A stretch of 64,000 nucleotides of DNA from Nilaparvata lugens (lineage: Eukaryota; Arthropoda; Insecta; Hemiptera; Delphacidae). Below, piece after piece: positions 36,475 to 49,395 of the stretch. Within the stretch, counting starts at the first letter, position 1. Every line of letters begins with the position of its first letter. Both the position numbers and the translations under genes were made by a program. The notes under the pieces were generated by a model that was not told the DNA's origin, ran no database searches, and saw only the letters and a program-made list of their open reading frames with translations. The stretch is from the NCBI RefSeq assembly GCF_014356525.2, contig NC_052505.1, positions 8,124,171-8,188,170 on the forward strand. The letters are read 5' to 3'.

Positions 36475-36636
36475 TGCTTGGCATCAGTCGGTAGAGCATG
36501 AAAATTTGATATAATTATATAATTAGGTCGTGGTTTTTTAATGGGATTCAGTCTCATAAAAATCTTTCTAGGCCTAGGTATGGGCTTCTCCTATAACTCT
36601 TGTAATTCAATAAAAATAAATATATATATATAAATA
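36475..36636 (+). mobile_element. tRNA-derived SINE with (TA)n tail
   Basis: Head GGCATCAGTCGGTAGAGCAT resembles a tRNA D-arm/A box. A decayed B-box region follows (GGTCGTGGTTT...), then a unique body and an AATAAAAATAAATATATATA tail. Not foldable as a complete tRNA. Confidence 0.6.
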
Positions 36637-39600
36637 TGATACTTATACTATAGTGTTGAGGAATAAAAATAATTTGCACACCATAAACATATCATACATA
36701 TATTAAACAATAATGCAAAACAATAGATCGAGGCAAAAAATATATAAAGAGCGATAAAAAATATAATATAAAAAATAGAACAATAATTGAAATCAGTAAA
36801 ATATCACAGGCTAAACTTTATATTCTAGATTTATGGCACGAATCATTACCATGTGCCTTTATCTTAAAATTCATATGCATCCTTTGGCATGTAGCTGCGA
36901 TATGCGCTTGTTAATACCTGTCGACTTGGACAATTCAATTAAAAAATAGGTTCTTTAAGATCAACTTGATAAATTAGCCACTAATAATCCAAATATATAT
37001 ATATATATATATATTAAATTCTCTAGTACTTAGTAGATTTCTTTGTATTGAGAATATATTTTATCTCAGGGTGCAAGATTCGGCACCTGACGGAATAGGT
37101 AGAGCCATTCATCTAGTGAATTAGAGCTATAACAAACTATCGCAAATTATATTGCAAATTTAAAGATCATATGAATGTGTTTTAATAGCCTAGATTTTAT
37201 ACTTCTTCGATTCAATAGAATTTTCTGAAATGTATTGATCTATTTTTCCTTCAATAAAAATACCTTTAATACTAATTTTACTTGCGCAAGTATTCCTCTC
37301 ATTAAATTCTTAATTTATAATAAAAACCCTTTCGACGAGCTAGCTTTGATTATTAGATTAATTCGAAGCACTAGGGCGCCCATCACTAATTCAATATTTA
37401 TCACTCACGTGTCGAAAATCTTCTTATAAGCCGCCGATGTCGATCCAACTCCTTATGGTCCTGGAATACGGTAGCCGGAATCGTCTCTTCCAAGGGGTTA
37501 TAAATTTATTTGAAATTGAAAATGACTTCTGCTTTACAATAGCATCACAAAGTCTTTTAAGAAATTTAATAATTTGATTTAACTTTAACTTTTACAATTT
37601 ATTAGCAAGGTACTACACTCTAAAATATTTGTGGTCCTCTCATGGTGGCATTTGGCTGGCGAGTGCTGGTTCTCCTTTCTCAATTTTACAAATCTTACTT
37701 CCGACTTTCAAATTAACATAAAATTTGAATATCTTAGTCCTCCGCCATTTAGGTTCAAATAGATCGTACAAAAAATATCAAATTATTACTCAGGTTGTGC
37801 GTTTAATAATTTCTTTGCCTTCGAGCCATATCGATAACATAGACTATACAATGTTTTAACATAAATCCAGTACATTTATATAAATATATAGAAATATTTT
37901 TGAATTGGCCTACAGTTGCCGCCTATTAACTGCCGTTGTGCTATTGGTGCATGCAAATTTTATTCGGTATTCATGCACCTGGTACCTCCTATTTCCTGAA
38001 TACACTTAATTATTTTTATTTGGTTTTTTGGTTATGCTCTCTACATGCTAGCTAATATTCTATACACTAATATTTGTTTCATGCTACCTAATAATTAGCC
38101 ACGTGATCATGTGTTTTTTCACATTGCATACTGTTTGATTGCAATAGAGCTCTGCCAAGGGGTTTTGATCAGATTCTACGTTGCTCGATTTGATCGATCT
38201 CTAGGTCACCGATCCCTGAATGCATATACCTAACCTCAATCTTCAAAATATTTTATATAATAATATATTTATTAGCAACAAATTCCTTCAAATCCTTTTT
38301 AGGTTTTTGTACCGTTTAGCCAGAACAAGCTGATGCTATCTAATCTTAATTGTTATCTATTTGGCGATATTAGCCAGTTACTTTATTTCAGACCTATTAC
38401 TATTTCGGTTAGGGATTTTTATCTACCCAAATTCGATATTTTACAATGTATAAAAAGTTTCTCATACCTTATAAAAATTGAATATATCTGTATATTAGGT
38501 AATACTTGTTCATAGTATTCCTGTACAGATTGTCGTCTCAATTCCAATTCAAACTAGAATTTAAATTCAAATTCATATTTATTTCCACAACGTACAAACA
38601 TTTCAACTATACAACACAAATGCAATGAATTACAATCAATTCACAATTAATTGAAAAAAAACACTTTAGATAATGATTAATCATTGTATTTTCATGAGTT
38701 ATGCGTTTTTTAAGTAGCCTACTCAATTGATTTTGATACAGATAGTATTCTCCAGTGTTACAGACTAGTGCATTATAAGTATGATTCAGTTTTGAGAGTA
38801 TGTTATATACATACGTATGCTGATATGAATTTATGATAATGATAAATCTTTAATAATATTGATATCAAATAATAATGATATTCATGTATATAATAATATT
38901 ATGTTTCTCGATAATTATATCGTGCATGTATTTCTATTCAACTGTATCTTTGTATTTGTATGGCTAGTCTGTGAACGAATAAAATGATTACAGTATTTAT
39001 TTATTTAATATTATGTTTCTCTGTTGATATTTTTGGATGAATAAAGTTTGCACTTTGAGATAATACTCGTATTTTCGATCATCATATTAAACTGTGATAT
39101 TTCTATCACATGAACAGTTTGAGAAAACTTTTCTCATTCCCATGAAAAATTGTTATCATGAAGATTAATGGAAAAGTGAGCGAGTGTTTTCACGTATTAT
39201 ATTCATAGACCATTCATCCTTCCAATAACTCGTGAGGCTCTCTACGAAACAGAGATGCTTGGCTTTCAATTTAATTTATCGTGTGAATGAATTGAAGATT
39301 TTCCAAGCTCTCTAATTCCTGGAGCTCCTATATGGAATTTATTATGGTTATTTCCGGGTTGAAAACACAACATGACAAGAATAATCCACGTTTTTTCCTC
39401 CTGGCTTATTCACTCTTATAACAGTTGAATACCACACAGTTCGTTTGGAAAACTCTAATCTTCAGAGTTATAAATGCTCTGTGTGAAACAAAAAAATCGT
39501 AAGCACAACACTCCTTCTCTCCTATATATTCACTCATTCAAGTGAAATCATTTTATTAATGTTTATACTGCTGTGATAAGATAACACCTATAAACATTAA

Positions 39601-42543
39601 TTCTCAACTTCTTTTCTTATAATTCAAAAAGGGTACTGAGATTTTTAATTTTCTTTCTATTTTTATTAATTTTCGAATTTAATTGATGCACATCAATAGA
39701 TTTGAACATTGATTTTCATTTGAACAATAATTCATTGATATCATTTCGAGGGCGCCTGTACTTTCCTCACTCTTGGTCCTTACTCACATTAATAGAATGT
39801 TAATCTACTAATTCAACATCACAACTATGTTGAATTTTGTAGCTATCATAAAAAGCGTAGGCAAGCCCACGCATGATATAATTATTATAATCACACCAAA
39901 ATGTTGACATAACTAATGACAAGGCTCTGAAGTAGGCTGTCATGTGGCGGCAATACTGAGTACCTAATTAAAACGGAGCTTTGCTTTGCCCTGTCAATTA
40001 ATTATCGCAGCTTGAACTGTCTAGCTCTATGATGCGAATCAATTGACTGAATATGTCTTCACATGTTCAATCAAGTTACATCGACGTCAATCCAATCTGC
40101 TTGCCTTGAATGTTTAGAATGATAACTACCGTTTGCATTCAATCTTTATTAATGTGGGATATTACAACTACACATCATTCCAGGAATTGTACAGTCGTTC
40201 CAGGAACAGTAATAATTTTAGAGCAACATTTAATCTTCGTTGGAATCGGATATAAAAACGACGCATCATTTCAGGAACAGAACATTTGTTTCAGGAACAA
40301 GAATCATTACAGAAAAACATTCAATCTTTATTGACATTGGTTATAAAAGCTGCAATCATTGTATTAATATTTTTTTCGAATATTGGTTCAATATATGGCG
40401 TCATATCATATCATAACTTCTGTTTCACAATTATTAGGAACGATTCCTTCTAAACAATATGATAATAAACATAAGATGTGGAGATCATGGAATGCATATT
40501 ACTCGTATAATAGATTGAATAATGTTGGAATCACATACATCCAATGTCTATACTAGAGTAGATTAACAAATATCTAACAAATCTGAATCGTTAGGTAGGT
40601 ATGTAACAGTAGACTGCAGAAGGTACTGTCCTCAACAGAATCATCGAGAAGATAAGGTGGATTAATTTTAAAAATGTTGTCAGTAATATAGGTACTCTAT
40701 CAACAAGCAGTGCAGAGGGTTCACTCTTTAATTTTTAAAGAGGTCTGTCTTGTATTTATCATAATAAATGTTCAACAGGAAGGCTACAAAAACATGGCTT
40801 TACGCGATTATGCCTTCTTTGCTGTTGAGATAGGTAATAAATGGAGCACGTCTTGGAAATGCGAGAAAAATGTCTTTTCATGGAAACAACGAGTAATGCT
40901 GAACAAGCAGCTCTCTCACCGTTAATTTTTCGACAGTCTGCCTACAACAAGGAAAATCCTTTATGTTTAGAGCTCATAAAATTGTTCACGCAACAGGATA
41001 TTCATCTCAGAAGAGCGAGAATTATTCATGTGGATATACCGCCTTAGAGTAAGATAAAGTGACTTCATGCCTTCTTGAATGCTCAATGGACGTTTATCTT
41101 GTTGGTAAGTGTTAGATAAATCATAATTTCAGCTTCTTGAAAATGCTTCTATTTTTGTGAGCAGCAGCTTGAAGAGTCTCCTGGTCAGAGCCAAAGCATT
41201 TTTCGCAGAAATAAAGTTAATATTTCGCCTATTGCAGATACAATAATGAGAACACACCTTTCCTTTTGTTCAGTTCTGAAGTACTAAATGAGTAGAGACG
41301 CTTTTCATTAGATAGGGCTGAATACCGTTAATCAGTATGGGGTTTAATACATTAATACTGATGCATTGGATTATCAAAAGTGAAATCTAGTTCTCTAGAG
41401 GGACAATATAGTCACTGAAAACTTCGAAAAGTTAATATTTAGTTCGACCATTCAATAATCTTTTAAAATAGTCTGTAAACGAACTATTGATTGGAGTATC
41501 ATTATTCTCTATATTGAGAGCAAAAGTCTTTTAGAGGAACGTTTCATCACTGGAATAATGATCATATTATAATGGGGAGCTTATTGATTTCTGATTGTAT
41601 TGAGCTCGAAGTAATTAAAAGTTTCAGAAATTTGAATGCGCTGTTGGTATAGAACATTGACTCCGCTTGAATTGTTGCTATTGAAAACAGAACTCATGTA
41701 GAATCTCTTTATGATCCACTTCTGGTGACACGAATGAGAGCAGTTTAATCAGACTTTTCGGCATCCCAAATAGGTTTAGCTTTGTAGAATAAACTTCAAT
41801 TCCATTGTTTGAGTGCGGCCGCATTGAATGAACTCCGCTCGCATATTGATTGGAGAGAACCAACGGCTGTGGTAATTGAATTTCAGCTCAAAAGCTAATA
41901 TTTTCATCGTTGACTGCCCTGCAATATCTGAACACGTATTTCGATAGCCAACTCACACATGGAAAGTGATGTCAGACACATGTAATTAATATACATTAGA
42001 GAATCGATTTACAGACTGCAAACTGCACTGTTCCAAATTACATTTTCTATGATCACCGCATTTCTCTCTTCTGATTCTCCATTGAACATCATTCACCCAG
42101 GATTTGAATTCAAATATTGAAGTTATCACTCCATTCTTATTTGGTACTCTTCCAAGTTTTTAAATATTATACAATGTTGAAGATTCATTGTGAAAGAGTT
42201 TTACAACGACTGTAATGTCTGAGTCAACTTGATACAAAGGGAATGTCGAGTTGTAATGAGAGACATACGAGCTTCAATAATCCCTGGTTCGCTATTGGAT
42301 TATTATTATTATCATCATCATCATTATCATTATTCTTTGTAGTGAACACAAAATGTTGAAAAGAAATAAAGACTGTGCTATGTAAGAGTGCAGAGACTGA
42401 ATTCAAATGAAATTACGTTTCAAGATGCCGAGAAGACTATCCACAAGTGAATCTGTGAATCATAAGGTGTACAAAAGGCATGCTACAAGAAAACTAATTT
42501 TCAAATCTGGGTCTTTGAAAGCAACATTGTTCCTGTTCTATTT
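36637..42543. other. Gene-free AT-rich stretch
   Basis: Contains (AT)n at about 36,995-37,015 and a degenerate minisatellite at 40,137-40,360. No supported exon, RNA gene or full-length transposon. Retroposon-type T-rich tails appear near 38,575. Confidence 0.5.
40137..40360. repeat. Degenerate tandem repeat, about 90 bp x 2+
   Basis: Units contain TTCAGGAACA(G/A), CATT(T/C)AATCTT, TTGGAATCGG or TTGACATTGG, ATATAAAA and CATCATT/CAATCAT in the same order. A partial third unit precedes them. Confidence 0.7.
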
Positions 42544-43122
42544 GCTATTCTCTTTCTCTCAGATGATCTCATTTTAATTTAAACAGAAGTTCAATTATGG
42601 CGATAAGGCCCTTTTCTCTAGTACTGCTCTCTCAGATCTCAGCTCTCTTATTTTGTTCTTACAATGGGTATAATCAAGTCGGCTTTCACCCAAATTCATT
42701 ATTCGCATCTAAAAGCTCGAATTCATGTAAGATTGAATTTGGACTTCTGATATCCTCTCCTATTAGGATAATACAGGGTCAGGTAATGAAGCCTCTAAAT
42801 TTAAAAGCTAGTTACAAAGTGTGAAGAAAGAAACAGAATCCCGCTTCATCAACATACTTTATATTATAATTTTGTTTTAATATAGTCCGTTTCATGATGT
42901 AATTGAATCTATTCAATCAGTTCGTCCTTAAAGTTCTCAAAACTTACTGGATCTATCACCTTGTGGTTTTTCATTTGAGGAACTTGAAGCCTGTACAAAC
43001 ATCGTCCCATATCCCACAAAGAGAAAACCTTGAGAACAACGATCATGGAAAGCAACATAATCAAAGTTCACCTACAACAACAACAACAATAAAAATAGGA
43101 GAATAAGTCCTCTACAAAAACA

Positions 43123-43470
43123 TCATTATTTATTTATTTATTTTATTTTATTTACAATCACAAATCATAAATCAAAATATGATTGGTAGAAGTCAACAGG
43201 CATAGCCCAAAACTGTCTTCTCCCAAATTTTTACAAATAAAAGTTTCAAAAAAGAATGAGGTCAGATTTCACTTTTCACTTCAAAAAGTCCAATTTACAC
43301 TTTAAAACTAATGACTAAACTGAAAATTTTTAATTTTAATATTTTAAAACTAATCAACAACAGAAATATTTCTCTCAAATCTCTTCAAATTGGAAATTTT
43401 TGAGTAATTTTACAAAATTTTGAGCCAAAAAAGAAACACAACTTCACTATTAGCACAGCTTAGCAAGGAA
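43123..43470 (-). mobile_element. Retroposon insertion (family R) in duplication copy 1
   Basis: Absent from the equivalent point in copy 2 (about 53,827-53,835). Begins on the plus strand with (TTTA)n at about 43,126-43,150, followed by GTCAACAGGCATAGCCCAAA and ACTGTCTTCTCCC, which are shared with 29,143-29,260. The tail shows minus orientation. Confidence 0.7.
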
Positions 43471-45356
43471 AATAATGGAAAATAATAAGGCTCTTGAGCT
43501 ATTCATAAGCTGTACTTGAATATTGTGGAAAAAATGAGAGCTTCCACACAGGTTATCTGACATTCTAGAGTACAATGGAGGAAGGGCAGAATAAATCACA
43601 TTTTCAGCTATCTCAGAATAAAATTACGTTCACTTTATTTCATCTAAGACAATACGGTATAAGTTTCCAAGTATTCCCAAGATTCCAACTAGAATTATAT
43701 GTATATTAGTGAAAACTATGAGAACTATTAGTGATTCTACTGAGTATTCACTTTGACATAATTATCAAAGTTGTCAACAATAATTCAATGGTGTAGCATA
43801 TTATTACTGCACATACTTGAACTTCTTGACGTGTGGTTATCTCTTGATGAATGGCAGGGAGTTCTGCTGTTGATGGTGGTGGAGGCACAAGCAACTATGC
43901 CACACTTCTCTAATAATAGAGCTGTAGCTTTCTTCAGGGTGTGCTATGTATTTACCCACAGCCTATATTCACAATATTATTATGTTCTTGCTATTATAAT
44001 ACATCCTCTCGAAAGATCAACGTAATTATGATTTATTCAACTGAAATAAAACGTTTAGGAGGTCGAATCCCAATAATTGTCCCATTGAGCTTTATTTAAT
44101 AGTGTGGAGTTATAAGTCTATAAACTGTGTTTATTTAATAGTGTTTTGAAGTTCAATTTATCACTTTATTGCTGTCAAGTACTGAAACTCTCAAAGACGG
44201 TCAACCTACAGCTTTATAGAATGAGATATATCCAGTTAATATTCAATATTTAAAATTTATTCACACTCATAAATACATATACAGAAACCAAATAGAGTCT
44301 AGCTTGACAAATACAACAATAATCCATCTAAAGTTTAATAATAGATTGTGAGTAATAGTATATAATATAATAATATATAATATAATATTAATGTGAACAA
44401 TATACTATTGAAGATCATCTGACAGGAACGGCAATAATTTTCTCCTGCAGGCAATACTGTGCCAGTGGTGTTCTCCAATATCCCATTCTTCGACTTTGGA
44501 AAACTATTATATTTTCGTTATTATGGAATATGCTATATAGCTATTCCTCACAACTCAAGCTTGACATGCTTTTAATTAATGAAGCTACTCTTGTTTTGTT
44601 TCGTGAACAACTTTATGTAAACTTCAATCGTAATATCCTTGTCAGTTTTTCCAATATTGCTTCATGGGAAGAGATGACTGCCATAATCTAGAATCAAGAT
44701 CTTCGATTCTGATTGATCAATTGATATTATTAATAACTTTGATAACTTTTTAACTACTAATATGAGCAGTAACGATAGCACATTTCAACTGGAAAGTATT
44801 GATACACTCATACGTACTTGAGCATGACGTTCTACAATTTACGATTAGAATAACATGGAGCAATGAATTCATTAATACACTGCAGTGGCGAATTAAATTA
44901 GGTTTGTGCTGCTCGGTTCCAGTAATGGTGGTGTTGGCTTGGTGCTCTAATTAACGTACGGCTTGCAAGCAATAGCTCTTGGCTAACACACACTTTGCCT
45001 CCTCCCTTCCTGTTAAGAACTTTGTATTTTTCTCTTAATTACAGGATTAGAAGTTAGACAATTACTCAACCTCCTCTCATCCTATATACGTTGGATAGAG
45101 ATACTTATACCAAACATTGAAGTAAACACGAATGAGTAAGTTTCTCCGTTCACGATGATCTGTATTGTTATGTTTGCTCGCAATTTCAGTCTCCATAATT
45201 GATAATTTGTACAATATTATGTTGTTTGATCATAGCTCTGAAATGTTGGATATTGAATAATTCAAATTAAAGCCGATTGGTTGTTTCAATGATCTCCAGC
45301 CGACACAAACATTTTTCCAAGAAGATAATGTTCAATTTTCCTCAATTATTTCGAGC

Positions 45357-45784
45357 TTATTTTCAATTTTAGGTGAAAATGTTACTGAATATTAATTGTA
45401 GAAATTTTCATGCTCAATCTTTCCCACTAAAAATGTTTTGTTTAAATTGTATCTGAAGCCTGATAAGTGTGAATCTAAAATCGAACTTTGCATAGATGGG
45501 GCGAAGCTCCTGGAATTTTCACAGATATGGGACTTATTGCAGTTGATCTTATCAATGACTATTCCAGGTATAAAATTGATCAAAATCGTTGGAGCCGTTT
45601 ACGAGAGAATCGCGAAAAACCCTGTTTTTGACAACATTTTCGCCATTTCAGCCGCCATCTTTAATCGCATTTGATCGAAATTGTTCGTGTCGGATCCTTA
45701 TATTGTAACGACCTTACGTTCCAAATTTCAAGTCACTCCGTTGATTGGGAGATGAGATATCGTGTACACAGACGCACATACACT

Positions 45785-45883
<99 letters not shown>

Positions 45884-46020
45884 TACAGACCAATACTCAA
45901 AAACCACTTTTTTGGACTCAGGGGACCTTGAAACGTATAGAAATTTGGAAATTGGGGTACCTTAATTTTTTTCGGAAAGCAATAATTTCCTTATACCTAT
46001 GGTAATAGGGCAAGGAAAGT
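45357..46020 (-). mobile_element. Family H repeat, 3'-truncated reverse copy with (CA)n
   Basis: Reverse complement of the 5' and central parts of 13,147-13,972, including the AAGATGGCGGC region and (CA)n at 45,788-45,880. Its 5' end is GGCAAGGAAAGT ending at 46,020. The 3' part is missing: homology stops at about 45,357, where the flanking duplication sequence resumes. Confidence 0.8.
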
Positions 46021-47863
46021 AAAATAGTATAGTCAATTATAATTCACCTGACTACAAATGTTTTTTGGGCTTTTGAAAGTCACTCGAACTGTCTGTAGTT
46101 TATGCACTGACAGGTGATTTTAGACGCCAGTCTTGAATTTTCATTCACCCATAAATGTAGTGAAGAACTATTCTATTTAAGCTCTAATATTGATTCACAT
46201 ACATAATCATCGAAGGTTACGGATTTCATAATCAGTACAACAGTTCATGAGCGAGTTCTCCAGCCCGAAGGGCTCACTAGTAGAAAAACATTTGGAATTT
46301 GAAAATTCTCTATAGGCCGATAACACCAAACACACAATTGAATCGTTGCATATAAATATATCTAGAAGAAATATAGAATCGAAGGATTATCATCAACTCA
46401 CCAATAGAGGTTTGCCATGTGGAAGAAGTGTTCATCGCGAGAAAACAGCGTTTCGGTAATGATATTTCCATTGGGACAAAACCGACATTATGAGAATATT
46501 ACAAAGTTCATACCCATTTAGGAGAGCTTCAGAATGGGAACAAGCAGTTGAAATAATTGAATATATCGAGGGGTTTGTTCTGTTGCAGTCTTTATAGCTT
46601 TATAGTTTGAATGCTTCTTTTCTCTCTCAGTTGTTGGTTATAGTTTTACTACGTCCTTAGAAAAGTATTCAGAATAATTGAGCTTGGAATTTTCTCCGCT
46701 AAAATAACTTGTTGAACTTCAGTATTAACTGTATCAACAGTATGCGAATACGTTTCATAAAATTGTACACTTTTTCTGGCTAATCTATTCTCAAATCTTC
46801 AACAACTTTTACTCCAAATCTGTTGAATAGAATTATGAACTCTTAATTTCCATAGTCATTGAATTGATAATAAGTTTGAAGGCAGTATATCTATAACACT
46901 GTAAAGTTCATATGTGATCAATGAATGAAAAACTCTCACAGATTCTGACAAGCTAAATCGAGAATATTTCCAATTGAGGTTTCTTAACCAGCAAATTCCA
47001 CTATTAACGTGATCACAAGGTAACCAGTAATTAACATCAATCATGAACAATCACGAGCCTGACTGAATACCAAGCTTTATTACACAGTGTTAGCTCCATC
47101 AATGGCATTTTAGGCAGTTAATAAAAGGCTTTCTCGTTCATTCAAAAAACGTTCATTTCTCGTTTCGGGCAATTTTCGCATATTCCCGACGCTCAGGCCA
47201 TAAATAAAGTTGATAATCGATATTGATGGTGAAAAGTGAATCGAAAACATATTTCCCTCCACGTTGGCTTAAATCTGGCACTCAACTTCAACGTCCTGAA
47301 CAAATTTATACAGCACACATCAGAGCTTAACCCGGCCCATTCCATAAGGCTGCCATTTTTATGAGATTATCTGAGCGAGCAATGTGAGTATGTTGAATTC
47401 AGATGAACTAGAGCACGTTCCTGCCAGGCTGTAGCAATATCTTGTTGGTGTTTTCCATAAATAACATACCTTACATTATTTGTCGGTTTTCTTGCGTATT
47501 GAGTATTTTTGTTCGACGTTCTACGCAAACACGTGTCGACCAAGTTCAACTGAATTGCATTTCCTTAGGAGAAAGTTCAAGGATAACAGTAATAATTCTC
47601 TTCGACTCCAACTAGGATAAAATTCTGTTCTTTCTATGTCACAGTTCATTCCAAAACATAAAGAATATTATTCTTCTTTGGTTTTTTAGTTCCAATACTT
47701 GTGGAGAAGTTGGCAGTTACAATGCATTTTCAATTAATTTGAATCCAAAGTTTTCAAAAAGTATTATATTAGAGGAAAATATTCTTTCTCACACTAACTT
47801 GTATCTTCTTTGATGTATGACGAAATAAATCATGTTTGCACTGCATGACTAACATACATAATT

Positions 47864-48876
47864 ATAGTATCTTATTGCAAAAACTTTATTCAATTCTAGA
47901 AGCATAAACTGATTCCGTTTCATAAACTATTTTGTAAACACGTTCACATCAAATCAGAATCAGCTGACTTCAAGGTTATTTTCGCCACACTGCACAGAAA
48001 GCAGCTGTTTTCCAGTCCCTACGTAGATCTGAAAGACCTTGTTTGCAGACGACGTCAGAAAAGGTTTTCTTTTCCGGGCTAGGCCAGAAAGTTGTCTCTT
48101 TCCAGCCGCTCATGGAAGTAGTTAATAAGTCATCCGCTAGATCGGGCGAGTGGCCACTTTCATCATCAGCTAAAGTCGCCATGATTTCAGTTCCAGTTTC
48201 GAATCAAACTAATTCGCTTCGCAACGAGTTTTATTCAATTATTTATTGTTGATAAGTGCATTCCAAATTTTCAAAAATGCTTGAAGATGACTGTGGTATT
48301 CCAAGTGAAATTTTAAAAGAATCTGAAATCCTGACTGCAAATCTTCTACCACTAAAATCAAGAGATAGGTACAATAGCTTAATGAGTATTCTTTATTTTT
48401 GTATTCTTTAGACTATTTATTTTGTCAGCAATACCTGTAGTGTGGCGAAAAATATCGTATGCACCACGGGCAAAAATGTTTTTCCAGCTCTCAATCTTTT
48501 CTAGTCCTCGGCCTACGGCCTCGGACTTGAAAACCGATTTCGAGCTGGAAAAATCTCATTTTCTGCTCTAGGTGCGAAATATACTATTACAGCCCTAGGG
48601 CCGTAAAAATTTTACCGGCCTGGTCAGAAAACAATCACTTTCGGCCTCCATATGACGCACGTAAACCAGCTCATTACATCCAAGTGGGGCGAAAAAAGTT
48701 TTCTGCACTCAAGATTTGCAACATGGCAACGCATAATACTTAGTAGGTTATATGGAGCAACAGTGCAGCAAAATCAAAATGAAGTTGGTAACAGTGACTG
48801 CTGTGGCTGCTATAGTGAGCAGAGGTGCAACCAAGCACAACGCGCTAATTATTATTCATTATATATTATAACCAAG
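47864..48876. other. Spacer between duplication copy 1 and the LINE
   Basis: TTTCGCCACACT near 47,975 has its reverse complement at 48,434-48,445, suggesting a foldback element of about 470 bp. A strong hairpin at 48,479-48,553 pairs TTTTTCCAGCTC with GAGCTGGAAAAA around CTCGGCCTACGGCCTCGG. Open frames on both strands at 47,976-48,252 are explained by the element and have no known domain. Confidence 0.55.
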
Positions 48877-49128
48877 TTTTATTTTTATTTTATTTTATTT
48901 ATTTTATTCAATTCTTCACGTAAATCACAAAAGCAGAGCTAGGCTCTAGTGATGTGTGAAATGTCATTTTATTATTCAAAATGGGAAAAAGAAAGAGAAA
49001 AAAAACCCTGAATGTGGATCACTTATAAACCCACTGTCATACCCCAACCCAAGGCAAACCAACTATTACATAAATAGAACACTAGCAGTGACCATACTAT
49101 ATTGGCAAATCATGTAGAGGCTATCTTC

Positions 49129-49395
49129 TCAAAAAAATTCCTCAACTTTATAGGGACACATACCTATGAGAATGGTTTTTAATTTTTTCTTAAATAAACC
49201 AGGAGTAGCACTTTCCTTGACTATCTGTGGTAGGACATTGTAAACCTTGATGCCCATGTAATAAGGGCCCTTCTCCAAGAGAGTCAGCCTGTGCTCTGGA
49301 TACCTGAGTCCCCTGAATCGCGTGTTATATAAATGCGCCACTTGTCTCTCCTGGAAACGGTCCTTATTTCTAAAAACAAATAGAGCTAACTCTAA
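49129..49395 (-). pseudogene. LINE ORF2, C-terminal end
   Basis: Continues ORF2 after another frameshift near 49,395. HLYNTRFRGLRYPEHRLTL and KGPYYMGIKVYNVLP are typical of the extreme C-terminus of insect CR1/Jockey-like ORF2. Stop at 49,129, followed by about 220 bases of 3' UTR and the A-rich tail. Confidence 0.85.

Larger units (their letters stand above)
42544..47863 (+). repeat. Segmental duplication copy 1
   Basis: Aligns in the same orientation with 53,237-57,607 at high visible identity along its whole length, starting GCTATTCTCTTTCTCTCAGA and ending at ACATACATAATT. Copy 1 has two extra segments: a retroposon tail at about 43,123-43,470 and a family H fragment plus flanking DNA at 45,357-46,265. 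No recognisable gene. Short open frames shared by the copies, such as one starting at 42,597, are disrupted differently in each. Confidence 0.95.

Noticed and set aside
42597..42824. Small protein gene with hydrophobic start, duplicated at 53,283
   Set aside because: Shared only because the DNA is duplicated; an indel changes the C-terminus and there is no selection signal visible.
45671..46005. Thr-His repeat proteins in several frames (also at 13,162-13,347 and 60,390-60,753)
   Set aside because: Translations of (CA)n/(TG)n inside the family H repeat, open in all frames.
47976..48252. Opposing 68-69 codon frames
   Set aside because: Lie inside a foldback-like element; no domain and mutually antisense.
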